The position numbers were made by a program, and so were the translations under genes. A DNA stretch of 64,000 nt from Mesoaciditoga lauensis cd-1655R = DSM 25116 (GTDB taxonomy: Bacteria; Thermotogota; Thermotogae; Mesoaciditogales; Mesoaciditogaceae): the NCBI RefSeq assembly GCF_000745455.1, contig NZ_KN050691.1, positions 1-64,000 on the forward strand, in the 5' to 3' direction. The notes below the pieces were generated by a model. That model was not told where the DNA came from and ran no database searches. It saw nothing but the letters and a program-made list of their open reading frames with translations. Positions 56,393-64,000 of the stretch are shown here, one piece after another (position 1 is the first letter of the stretch; each line of letters begins with the position of its first letter).

Positions 56393-58507
56393 CTATTTAC
56401 CTTTTTTCATTTTTTTATCGTACATTCTCAAGAGTTCCCCAACGAAGACGATAGTTAAAAAGGCACCTAATCCTATTCCAATTGCCAACATGCCACCAAG
56501 CTGCATGTACAAACGCAGAGGAGCAAAAAGCAACGTCCCAAAGCCCGCCATCAATCCGACGGCGCTTACAGTTATAACCGGCCCAACTTCGTTTAAAACT
56601 TCGTTTACATCTTTCGTCATCCTATACCTACTTATCGTGTGAATGGAATAATCTATGACTAATCCCATGAGAACACTGGAAATTATCGCCGTTGAAATTT
56701 CAAGATTCACCTTTAAAATTCCCATCAGAGCGAAATTGAACATCACAGTCAACACGATAGGAACGGAAGCAATTAACGGTGGGATAAAACTTCTAAACGT
56801 TATTATGAGTAATGCCAGTATGAAAATAAAAGCCACAACTATAGTTGAAATCTGGTTTTGCATTATAGAATCATTCATGGCAGCGTACACAAGCGAAGGA
56901 GATGTTACCTCGATTTTGTAAGATGGAAAACGCTTTCCCAACTTTTCTATCGCCTTCGCTATCCTTTGAGCGCTGTTCGTGTCGGTCAAAGCTGTTTTTA
57001 CGAAAAGCCTTGTCGTGTTGCCGTAGAACCATTCCGAAAAATACGGAGAGTATTTCGGATTTTTCGAAAGCGTTTGCAAAATTGGTAAGGGAACGTCGAA
57101 CGATTGGGATATGTCCATCACGGAATTCACACCCGAAACGCCTGGAATTTTTTCAATTTCCTGGATGAATTTATCCAGATTCTCAGCGTCTTTTTCGGTA
57201 AAAGGCTGAGACTTTTCCACCATAACGTAGAAAGGCAGCACCCATCCGAAATATTCTTTCGCAACGCGCGCTGAACTTCTCAATCTAGAATTGTATTTGA
57301 AATAACTGAATTCATCCGAGTTAACGTTAATTCGCATCATGAAAAACGGGGATAAAGCCAAAAACACAAGCGTCCCTGCTATCGCCCATTTGTTGAACTT
57401 TGAAGAAAAGTTCACTTTAAGTTTTAGCGGATGAATAGTTCTTTTATGGATATCAAAGAACTTGGTAATGGCGGGTATCAACACTATCGCGAACAGCGCG
57501 CTTATTCCTATTCCTACAGAGACAAGTATTCCAAAGGTTTTGAAAGCCCCTATGCCGGTAAAGACAAAGGAAATGAAACCAACAACCGTCGTAAGCGCGG
57601 ACATTATTATTGGAACGGTTTCTTCTTTTAAAGTTTTCATAACGGCATCGTGATGATTTGATTTTGATCTGTTGAACATGTATCTATCTAAAAAATGCAA
57701 TCCATACGATGAACTCACAACTATTATGAATATACCCACGGTAGCCGTTAACATGTTGAGGGAAAAGTTCATCATTCCAGCCACTCCGTAAGTCCACATC
57801 GCGGCAACAGCCGCAAGAAGAGGAGGAATGGCAGCTCCAACTACATTCCCCAACCTTAAAAAGTATAAAAGCCACATCATGCCGAAAAGCAACGGAGGAT
57901 AGAAGATGGCAAGAATGAGAATGGAAGAGTTCATTGAGGAATTCAAAACATCTTCCCCTGTGATGTAATACGGCATATCTTCAGGAAGATCCTTTTTCAA
58001 GATATTTTCTATCGCCGGCGCCACATCTTTAGCATCTTTTTTAAGATAAACGATTATCGATACCACTTTTCCTGAAGGATCTACAAGATTTCCAACGTAG
58101 AGTTTTGAATTCAGAATATTTTTTGTAGAGGCTACTGGAACGCCTTTTTCAAAATAAGGTGTATATTTCATTCCACTGAAGATGTTGAATTTCACATCCG
58201 CGGCGTCAAAGATAGATTGAACGCTCTTCACGCTTTTGTTTTCTTTTATCTTTTGCACCAAATTATAAAGTGTCAATGAATTCTTCTTTTTGAAAATGCC
58301 GTCTGTTTTCACAATTATCATTATCTGATCGGCATCTCCAAAATTTTTTTCCATCTTTTTCATGGCTACAAGAGCAGGATCGTTCGAAGGTACAAGCGCT
58401 TCAGTTCCTTGCATGCGTATTTTCGAAAGAAAAGCAAAAAGTATCACGCTTGCCACACCGAAGATGACAAAAACAATTATGGCAATAGCTTTATCCGATA
58501 CTTTCAT
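56393..58507 (-). CDS. RND-superfamily exporter (MMPL/HpnN-like)
   Basis: 704 residues. Two repeats, each with one membrane helix, a large extracytoplasmic domain and five more membrane helices. First repeat: IIVFVIFGVASVILFAFLSKI, then IQMEALVPSNDPALVAMKKMEKNFG, then SSILILAIFYPPLLFGMMWLLYFL onward. Second repeat opens near 360 (WAIAGTLVFLALSPFFMMRI, NVNSDEFSYFKYNS), ending in AVGLMAGFGTLLFAPLRLYM. The pattern is that of MMPL/hopanoid or lipid exporters driven by the proton gradient. The first half contains the motif GDADQIMIIVK, usual in the family. It overlaps the response regulator gene by 17 bases. Substrate unknown. Confidence 0.88.
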   Translation of the reverse strand: MKVSDKAIAIIVFVIFGVASVILFAFLSKIRMQGTEALVPSNDPALVAMKKMEKNFGDADQIMIIVKTDGIFKKKNSLTLYNLVQKIKENKSVKSVQSIFDAADVKFNIFSGMKYTPYFEKGVPVASTKNILNSKLYVGNLVDPSGKVVSIIVYLKKDAKDVAPAIENILKKDLPEDMPYYITGEDVLNSSMNSSILILAIFYPPLLFGMMWLLYFLRLGNVVGAAIPPLLAAVAAMWTYGVAGMMNFSLNMLTATVGIFIIVVSSSYGLHFLDRYMFNRSKSNHHDAVMKTLKEETVPIIMSALTTVVGFISFVFTGIGAFKTFGILVSVGIGISALFAIVLIPAITKFFDIHKRTIHPLKLKVNFSSKFNKWAIAGTLVFLALSPFFMMRINVNSDEFSYFKYNSRLRSSARVAKEYFGWVLPFYVMVEKSQPFTEKDAENLDKFIQEIEKIPGVSGVNSVMDISQSFDVPLPILQTLSKNPKYSPYFSEWFYGNTTRLFVKTALTDTNSAQRIAKAIEKLGKRFPSYKIEVTSPSLVYAAMNDSIMQNQISTIVVAFIFILALLIITFRSFIPPLIASVPIVLTVMFNFALMGILKVNLEISTAIISSVLMGLVIDYSIHTISRYRMTKDVNEVLNEVGPVITVSAVGLMAGFGTLLFAPLRLYMQLGGMLAIGIGLGAFLTIVFVGELLRMYDKKMKKGK

Positions 58508-59843
58508 AACTTATCACCTTGTTTCTTCCCTCCTTTTTCGCCTGGTAAAGCAGCCCATCCGCGAATTCTATCACTTCGGTGTAACTGCTAAAATCATCTC
58601 TCCTGGCCACTCCTGCGCTTACGCTTATGCTGAGTGTTGGCATACTTTGCGAAAAGTGGGCTTTTTCCACCATTTGCCTGAATTCGTTCATCACAGAAGT
58701 GAGAAAGTTGCTTTTTTCTGAGATCGCCATGAATTCTTCTCCACCAAACCTTCCAACGAAAACATCGTGTTTTTCGCCGAATTCTCTTAACATCTTTCCA
58801 AGTCCAGCTAGCACTTCATTTCCAACTTCATGGCCATAAGAGTCGTTCACCTTTTTGAAATGGTCTATGTCTATTATGGAAATTTCAAAATTCTTTCCCG
58901 AATTCCACAACTTTTCCAAATGCCCTTCGATGGCTCTAAAATTTGCTATGCCGGTGAGATCGTCCAAATAAGCGTTCTTTCTGTACTCATTTACCTCGAT
59001 GATGTTTTTGAATATTCCGCCGATCTCTTCACATATTATCGAAAGCAGTTTTTCTTCTCTGACAGAAAAAGACCTTTCACGCCATAGCGCCAACACACCT
59101 TCTTCTTTTCCATCGTAAGAAATGACTTTGTAAATACTGTTAAGGCCTTCCACATCTTCTTTTCCATCTATAGTTCTATACGTGTGATATGAAGGAAAAT
59201 AAGGCCTTTTCAATCGAGAGAGCAAGTCTTCTTCCGTTTTTTTCATATCCTTTAAAGATGAATACAAGATCATTTCGCTCATGGTTATCATCAAGGCGGC
59301 AAATGCTTTGATGCCGAATAAGCTTCTCAAAAGATTTCTTATCTTTTGAATCGTATAATCCACGTCTTCGACGTGGTTCGAAAGCTCACTTATTTCAGCG
59401 CGCAGCGTTGTTTCCGCCAGTAATTCGTCCAAAACAGCACCAAAAACGTTTTTCCCATCCTGGGGCGGCATATCGCTCTTCCATTTGAAGTTTTTCAAGA
59501 TTTTTTTAACATTATCGAGCGCGTTAGAAGAGGTCTTCTCTATGTAAGCGTCTGCACCAGAATACATGCTCCAGAACCTGTCCACGCTATCAGCGGAGCC
59601 GGTAAGCAATATTACAGGCATATCTTTTAAATGCGGATCCTTTTTCAAGATTCTACAAAGTTGGTAGCCATTTAATCCTGGCATTATTACATCTGAGATG
59701 AGGACATCGACGCAAGATTCGTATATTTTAAAATAAGCTTGAAGGCCGTCTTCGGCTGTTATCACATCGTAGCCTTCAGATGACAGCAAATCCTTCAAAA
59801 TGGTGCGCCACATTTTGCTATCGTCAGCTACCATGACTTTCAC
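58491..59843 (-). CDS. Response regulator with GAF-like linker and GGDEF domain
   Basis: 450 residues. REC domain: acidic pair MVADDSKMWR, phosphoacceptor aspartate in DVLISDVIMPGLNGYQL (about 54) and VILLTGSADS. A helical and GAF-like central part (about 130-285) follows, then GGDEF: LDDLTGIANFRAIE, IDIDHFKKVNDSYGHEVGNEV and the active site GRFGGEEFMAIS. The residues five before the motif read EKHD rather than RxxD, so the inhibitory c-di-GMP site looks absent. Phosphorylation should trigger c-di-GMP synthesis. It starts 29 bases downstream of the HD-GYP gene: opposing enzyme activities in one operon. Confidence 0.9.
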   Translation of the reverse strand: MKVMVADDSKMWRTILKDLLSSEGYDVITAEDGLQAYFKIYESCVDVLISDVIMPGLNGYQLCRILKKDPHLKDMPVILLTGSADSVDRFWSMYSGADAYIEKTSSNALDNVKKILKNFKWKSDMPPQDGKNVFGAVLDELLAETTLRAEISELSNHVEDVDYTIQKIRNLLRSLFGIKAFAALMITMSEMILYSSLKDMKKTEEDLLSRLKRPYFPSYHTYRTIDGKEDVEGLNSIYKVISYDGKEEGVLALWRERSFSVREEKLLSIICEEIGGIFKNIIEVNEYRKNAYLDDLTGIANFRAIEGHLEKLWNSGKNFEISIIDIDHFKKVNDSYGHEVGNEVLAGLGKMLREFGEKHDVFVGRFGGEEFMAISEKSNFLTSVMNEFRQMVEKAHFSQSMPTLSISVSAGVARRDDFSSYTEVIEFADGLLYQAKKEGRNKVISYESIG

Positions 59844-59872
59844 ATGAAACTCCCCCTTGCAAATATGAAAAT

Positions 59873-61864
59873 TCAGGCTTTAAGTTTCTCTTCGATTTTA
59901 TTTATCCATCTCACGAATTCTTTCGCGAATTTGGGATCGAATTGCTTTCCCGCGTTTTTCTCTATCTCTTTTAATGCTTCTTCCTTGCTTTTCGCCCTTC
60001 TGTAAGCCCTGTTGCTTGTCATGGCATCATATGAGTCGCAAATAGCCATTATCCTTGAATCAACAGGTATCTCTTCGCCGGCTAGGCCATCGGGATATCC
60101 ATTTCCATCCCATCTTTCATGATGATGTCTTATTACATGTGCAACATCTGAAAGTTGTGCGCCTTCCTCTATAAGATCGGCCCCTATAGAAGGATGCTTT
60201 TTTATCTCTTCAAACTCTTCAGGGGTGAGTTTTTCTTCCTTGTTCAAAATGTTTAACGACACAAAGAGCTTTCCAATATCGTGAAGAATAGCCTCTTGCC
60301 ATATCTTTTTTATTCTGTTGTTGTCAAGCCCTATTATCTCCGCCAATTTAGTTGAGTACCAGGCCACTCTTTCTGAATGGCCCTGGGTGTACAAATCATA
60401 CTTTTCAAGGGCTTTAACTAATACCATTGTGGTCTTTTCCTTCATTTCCTCTTGGGCGGTGGAATACTTTCTCAAGATGTAGAAAGCTGAGGCTATCTTT
60501 GAAAAGCTTTCAACCGCTTTGGCATCTTCCTCGGAAAATGACTCATCGCTGTCTATGGGAATATCCACCGACAAAAAACCATCTTCTTTGCCAGAAAGAT
60601 CCAGCGGGGCTATTATTGTTTCTTTTGTCGGAAAAGTTGCATCTGCCAATTTTTTGAAAAGGTCAGGCGGGATTGCCCTTTTGTCCTTATCCATAATGTT
60701 GTGTATTATGGTGTCTCTTCCATCTCTGGTCATCGCGTATTCGCGCTTCAAAGGGATTTTTTTGAGCTTTTCAATATCATGTCCCACAGCCGCCACGAAT
60801 TTCCATTTGTCATTTTCAAAAAGGGAAATGGAACCGTATTTGGCAACGGGTACAACCTGAAGAGCGCTTTTCAACACTTGCTGAAGGAATTCCTCTTCGT
60901 TCATCCTTGAAATTCCCATTTTAGCCAACAAACTTGTCATGTTTTGAAAACGAAGGTTCAGCTTTTCTAATTCATCATAAGCTTTCTTTATTTCTGAATT
61001 CGCCATTTCCAGCTTATTTTTAGTCTTTTCCTCTTCAGTTATGTCCCTTATTGAAGCCAAAAGAGAAGGCTTTCCGTGGAAGTTTATCATCTTAACGTTG
61101 AAATGACAGAGCTTGATCTCACCTGTCTTTGATAGAATTTTCGCCGTATATTCGGTGGGCGCTTTTTTCCCTTTCCTTCTATTTTGGGCGTATTTCATGA
61201 GCCTTTCACGATCGTCTGGATGTACTAAGTCCCATGCTACCATTTTAAGCAATTCCTCTTTCTGGTACCCAACGAGTTTCTCGAATTCTTCATTTACAAA
61301 CAAAAGCCTTCCATTGTCAAATATTATGATCGCATCATGGCTTCTTTCAACAACTGACTTGTAAATGCTTTCCTTTTTTAAAGAGGCACCATGTTCCATA
61401 TTTATCTTTAAAGCACTGAATAAAATCCTCACATATAAGTTCAATGAATTTAAAACATCTTTGGGAAAGCCTTTGTCATTCGTTGAACCTAAAGCCATCA
61501 GAATTTTTTCGTTTTCTTTCGAAAGCAAAGGACAAACGAGCAAGGAGTCCGCTTTTATCCCGAAGTTTTCTTGAAGCGTTTTTTTCCACTCATCATTCGC
61601 GTTTACACAGTGAGGAATCACCTGAAGTGAAGGAGAAATGGCAAAAAATTCTCCCTTCTTTTTTAAATGGCAGTTTTTCGAGGATTTTACGCTTAAAATC
61701 CCATCTTTTACTTGAAGTATAACCCCACAATTCGCTTCTTCAGATAGCTTAAAGGCGATTTCTAAAATGCTGGAAAACAAAGTATTTTCATCTTCGAAGA
61801 GATTGGTTTTAGACAAAAAATCATTCAATTCTTCATCTGAAAAGTGTTTTTCTTCTTCTTTCAT
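59873..61864 (-). CDS. GAF-PAS-GAF HD-GYP c-di-GMP phosphodiesterase
   Basis: 663 residues, no membrane segment. A GAF-like N terminus (about 25-155), PAS (about 165-285, DAIIIFDNGRLLFVNEEFEKLVGYQ), a coiled linker, a second GAF (about 305-475, VAKYGSISLFENDKWKFVAAVGHD) and HD-GYP (about 490-655). The catalytic metal residues are visible: HSERVAWYS, ILHDIGKLFV, HPSIGADLI, IRHHHERWDGNGYPDGLAGEEIP and DSYDAMTSNRAYR. The intact GYP motif supports c-di-GMP hydrolysis. First gene of the operon with the GGDEF response regulator and, downstream, the MMPL exporter. Signal unknown. Confidence 0.92.
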   Translation of the reverse strand: MKEEEKHFSDEELNDFLSKTNLFEDENTLFSSILEIAFKLSEEANCGVILQVKDGILSVKSSKNCHLKKKGEFFAISPSLQVIPHCVNANDEWKKTLQENFGIKADSLLVCPLLSKENEKILMALGSTNDKGFPKDVLNSLNLYVRILFSALKINMEHGASLKKESIYKSVVERSHDAIIIFDNGRLLFVNEEFEKLVGYQKEELLKMVAWDLVHPDDRERLMKYAQNRRKGKKAPTEYTAKILSKTGEIKLCHFNVKMINFHGKPSLLASIRDITEEEKTKNKLEMANSEIKKAYDELEKLNLRFQNMTSLLAKMGISRMNEEEFLQQVLKSALQVVPVAKYGSISLFENDKWKFVAAVGHDIEKLKKIPLKREYAMTRDGRDTIIHNIMDKDKRAIPPDLFKKLADATFPTKETIIAPLDLSGKEDGFLSVDIPIDSDESFSEEDAKAVESFSKIASAFYILRKYSTAQEEMKEKTTMVLVKALEKYDLYTQGHSERVAWYSTKLAEIIGLDNNRIKKIWQEAILHDIGKLFVSLNILNKEEKLTPEEFEEIKKHPSIGADLIEEGAQLSDVAHVIRHHHERWDGNGYPDGLAGEEIPVDSRIMAICDSYDAMTSNRAYRRAKSKEEALKEIEKNAGKQFDPKFAKEFVRWINKIEEKLKA

Positions 61865-61972
61865 CTTTTCTCCTTGATTGCTGGATTCATCTAATTGTAG
61901 AGAAAAATCCGCTGCTTCATTATATCATAGCGAAAGAAATTTTAAGCGAATATATGTTTTCCACACGAAACG

Positions 61973-62030
61973 TGATATAATTAATATGCTTTTCAGTAAT
62001 ATACTGACAAGTATATTACTGAAAAGCATA
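61973..62030 (+). promoter_or_regulatory. Extended -10 promoter and perfect 21-bp palindrome before the ATPase gene
   Basis: TGATATAAT (61973-61981) is an extended -10 box. From 61985 to 62030 two perfect inverted arms of 21 bases (TATGCTTTTCAGTAATATAC plus T, and the complement) enclose only four bases. It covers the expected transcription start and leader; it could be an operator, a long RNA hairpin, or the trace of an insertion. Confidence 0.85.
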
Positions 62031-62052
62031 AAGATAAAAGTTGGTGATAAAC

Positions 62053-63417
62053 ATGCAATTTTATGATAGAAAAGACGAGATTCACTTTCTGAGTAAAATT
62101 ACGAGAGCATCTCACAAACAAATGATAAGTATGTACGGAAGACGCAGAATAGGAAAGACCACGCTTTTGAAGCATGTTCTCCCTGGAGCAGAATATTTTT
62201 TCGTTGATACTCGTTCGTCAAGTACGCTTCTCCTTGATTTTTCAAAAAGACTCATTCAGGGTCAATTTGACAATTGGGAGGAGTTCTTCAGATACCTTCT
62301 GAGTCATAAAAAAATTGTCATATTTGATGAATTTCAAAATTTCTCGAAGGTGGACAAATCCATTTTTAGCGTATTGCAAAAAGTCTGGGATGAATTGGAA
62401 AACGATACAAAGCTCATTTTGTGTGGGTCTTATGTTGGAATGATGAAGCACATATTTCTTGACTCGAAAGAGCCACTTTTTGGTAGGGCTTCGTATAACA
62501 TAAAAGTAAAGCCGTTCAATTTTAAGTCAAGTTACGAAATGTTATCCAATTTCGGTTATACTTTTGAGGAAAGTATTGCATGGTATTCAATACTTGGCGG
62601 AGTTCCAAAATATTTATGGTATTTGGAAGATAAAAAAGCGTTTAACGAGAAAATTTACGATCTATTTTACTCTCCATTCGCTCCTTTAAAAGAAGAGGGG
62701 AAAAACATATTGGTGATGGAGTTTGGAAGTGAACATCCCGGATATTTTTCGATCTTAAAGGCCATTGGAAGCTACGACAGAAAACTCTCTGAAATTGCCA
62801 GCAAAAGTGCGTTAAAGGATACCACTATTTCCAAATACCTCTACGAGCTTGTTAACTATTACGATGTGGTTGAAAAGATTGAAAATAAGTTCTCTAGAAA
62901 AAAAAGAAACACAAGATACAGAATAAAAGATAACTACTTAAGATTTTGGTACAGATTTATTTATGGAATAATGGACGTGGTGGAATTCAACCCTCAAGCG
63001 GCTTTGAAATACGCGATTGAGAACATTTCGCAGCATATTGGCCTCACTTTTGAGCACATAATTATGGAATCACTTGATGATTTATATAAATGCGGTTTAA
63101 TACCGTGCATGCCGGTTAGCATCGGGAAAAACTGGGGAAAAACGCGGGATGGTTCCACTTATGAAATAGATGTGATCGGAGAATGTGAAAAAGAGATTCT
63201 ACTCGTCGAATGTAAGTGGACATCAAAAGAAATTACACAAAAAGCCATCGACGATTTTCTTGAAAAAGGCGCGTACATAAAAGATAAAAGAGAAAAAATT
63301 CCAATCATTATCAGCAAAGCACCCTTTAAATCAAACACATCCAACAGCGTCATAAAAATAACCCTTAAAGATTTAGAAAGGGCTTTCTTAGATCAAACAC
63401 AAACACATCGTGTCTAA
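62053..63417 (+). CDS. Archaeal-type AAA ATPase with C-terminal DUF234 nuclease-like domain
   Basis: 454 residues from ATG 62053, with GGTGA five bases upstream; TTG 62041 is the alternative. N terminus MQFYDRKDEIHFLSKI then Walker A MYGRRRIGKTTLLKH, Walker B KIVIFDEFQNF and the sensor ILCGSYVGMMK. A helical lid and winged-helix part follow (STSALKDTTISKYLYELVNYYDVVEKI). The C-terminal part has an intact PD-(D/E)xK-like site: DGSTYEIDVIGECEKEILLVECKW, E/D with ECK. Many such genes lie alone on mobile DNA in archaea and thermophiles; biological role unresolved. Flanked by a palindrome before and a family C repeat after. Confidence 0.88.
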   Translation: MQFYDRKDEIHFLSKITRASHKQMISMYGRRRIGKTTLLKHVLPGAEYFFVDTRSSSTLLLDFSKRLIQGQFDNWEEFFRYLLSHKKIVIFDEFQNFSKVDKSIFSVLQKVWDELENDTKLILCGSYVGMMKHIFLDSKEPLFGRASYNIKVKPFNFKSSYEMLSNFGYTFEESIAWYSILGGVPKYLWYLEDKKAFNEKIYDLFYSPFAPLKEEGKNILVMEFGSEHPGYFSILKAIGSYDRKLSEIASKSALKDTTISKYLYELVNYYDVVEKIENKFSRKKRNTRYRIKDNYLRFWYRFIYGIMDVVEFNPQAALKYAIENISQHIGLTFEHIIMESLDDLYKCGLIPCMPVSIGKNWGKTRDGSTYEIDVIGECEKEILLVECKWTSKEITQKAIDDFLEKGAYIKDKREKIPIIISKAPFKSNTSNSVIKITLKDLERAFLDQTQTHRV

Positions 63418-63471
63418 CGTCAAAAAAACTTTTAATACTCAAATTATGCAAGTCTGAATATGAAAACCATT

Positions 63472-63575
63472 TTCCCCCTTCGTCGGCTCCGCCGACACTT
63501 TCACTATAAGTGAGGGCAAACTTACTATGTAAAATCGCTACTCTGCTGCCACTTCCCCCGCAAGCGGGGGCAGAA
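63472..63575 (+). repeat. Family C GC-rich hairpin repeat (C2)
   Basis: GTCGGCTCCGCCGAC at 63482-63496, a weaker copy of the second hairpin (TCACTATAAGTGAGGGC), then the perfect CCCCCGC-AA-GCGGGGG at 63555-63570. It begins 55 bases after the ATPase stop codon, behind CTCAAATTATGCAAG (63438). The gap 63418-63713 otherwise holds no gene. Confidence 0.8.
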
Positions 63576-63709
63576 TATACATAAAATGACAAGAAGGGTT
63601 CATTTTTCCCCTTGATTTTCAATATCGACGGCTTTTCAATTGTCTCTTAAACTCAACGTGCAAGATAAGCAAAGCGAAATCTCCCACACCGTCAAAAAGA
63701 AGGGCAAAC

Positions 63710-63739
63710 AAAAATCCCCACCTCTCACGAGGTGGGGAT
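63710..63739 (-). terminator. Terminator of the right-edge surface-protein gene
   Basis: ATCCCCACCTC (63714-63724), loop TCAC, GAGGTGGGGAT (63729-63739); the minus-strand product continues with TTTTTG. Twenty bases after the stop codon of the gene at 63759. Confidence 0.92.
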
Positions 63740-63758
63740 GAGTTTCAACTAATGAATC

Positions 63759-64000
63759 TTATTGATTGTTGTAACTTCCCGTTCCAGTAACAGGGTTACC
63801 TGCTATATCTGTTATGTCACTGACATGCACCGTCCAACTGCCATTCAATTCGCCCGGAAGTACTTCATTGACGAATTTTTCGACAGTGACGCAAGAAGCA
63901 TTGAACGTAACATCGCTAGCATGGTAAATTACACCATAACTATTTTCAAAGTATATGTCATTTGGAGTGAATGCATCAGTTGTTGCAACTGTTTCAGTAA
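63759..64000 (-). CDS. Surface/secreted protein with Ig-like repeat, C-terminal end (partial)
   Basis: Open frame running off the right edge; about 80 residues are visible, ending in NPVTGTGSYNNQ. The stretch ELNGSWTVHVSDITDIAGNPVTG is typical of bacterial Ig-like (Big_5/SbsA-type) domains, in which DITDxAGN marks the last strands. No cell-wall anchor or SLH is seen in the visible part. It is followed by a strong terminator. The start is outside the window, so length and other domains cannot be given; by type this is probably a secreted or sheath protein. Confidence 0.8.
   Translation of the reverse strand, partial: TETVATTDAFTPNDIYFENSYGVIYHASDVTFNASCVTVEKFVNEVLPGELNGSWTVHVSDITDIAGNPVTGTGSYNNQ

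Noticed and set aside
61985-62030. Terminator between the HD-GYP and ATPase genes
   Set aside because: The genes are divergent, so both start rather than end here, and no T tract follows the palindrome in either direction.

Overview
The window looks like a chromosome segment of a member of the Thermotogota. The main pointers are an SLH / coiled-coil / C-terminal-anchor protein of the Omp-alpha type (26649-27692) beside a beta-barrel protein (25098-26534), cysteine-free ABC binding proteins, NADH:rubredoxin-oxidoreductase-like and rubrerythrin genes, and moderate-to-low GC. A mesophilic or moderately thermophilic deep branch such as the Mesoaciditogales is my guess; the genus cannot be fixed from sequence reading alone.

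Layout. 1-291 is the C-terminal end of an IS4-type transposase. 512-5519 (+) holds a redox pair, a secreted protein, an aminotransferase and a FolT-like transporter preceded by a structured leader with a terminator. 6032-9538 (+) holds a patatin, a prepilin-like protein and DegV, separated by repeats. 9527-24964 is almost entirely minus strand: a PAS/GGDEF protein, a tRNA-Gln (+), a chemoreceptor, an alpha-toroid-like secreted protein, GlgC, GlgD, GlyA, a sigma-54-type activator, NadK, YggT, RuvB and AsnS. 25098-32528 carries envelope proteins, TyrS, SecG, cyclodeaminase, DeoC and an HD protein. 32543-39409 is a BMP-type nucleoside ABC transporter with a large membrane protein upstream. 39519-41756 is the threonine-to-glycine pair Kbl/Tdh. 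41917-43830 (+) is a small-protein locus (DUF1659, DUF2922, a holin-like protein, a sigma-like factor) invaded by repeats. 43823-54116 (-) is a pentose operon: ROK repressor, sugar ABC transporter, XylA, XylB, PfkB kinase, lyxose isomerase and DhnA-type aldolase, with a clear promoter and operator. An IS110 element follows, then an MMPL exporter, a response regulator-GGDEF, an HD-GYP protein, a DUF234-type ATPase with a perfect palindrome in its leader, and the end of an Ig-like surface protein at the right edge.

The most unusual signal is a set of dispersed, nested inverted-repeat elements, here called family A (about 175 bp, seven copies) and family B (about 170 bp full length, plus 100-bp halves). 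Both have long terminal arms that change together between copies, internal hairpins, and a shared core, GAGAAAGCGAA, next to a small hairpin. They occur as composites, inside larger framed elements of 351-395 bp, and one copy is split by the IS110 element. The other leading candidates are the pseudoknot-like leader before folT, the IS110 bridge-RNA region, the possible xylulose-1-phosphate branch in the pentose operon, and the DUF1659/DUF2922/sigma locus.
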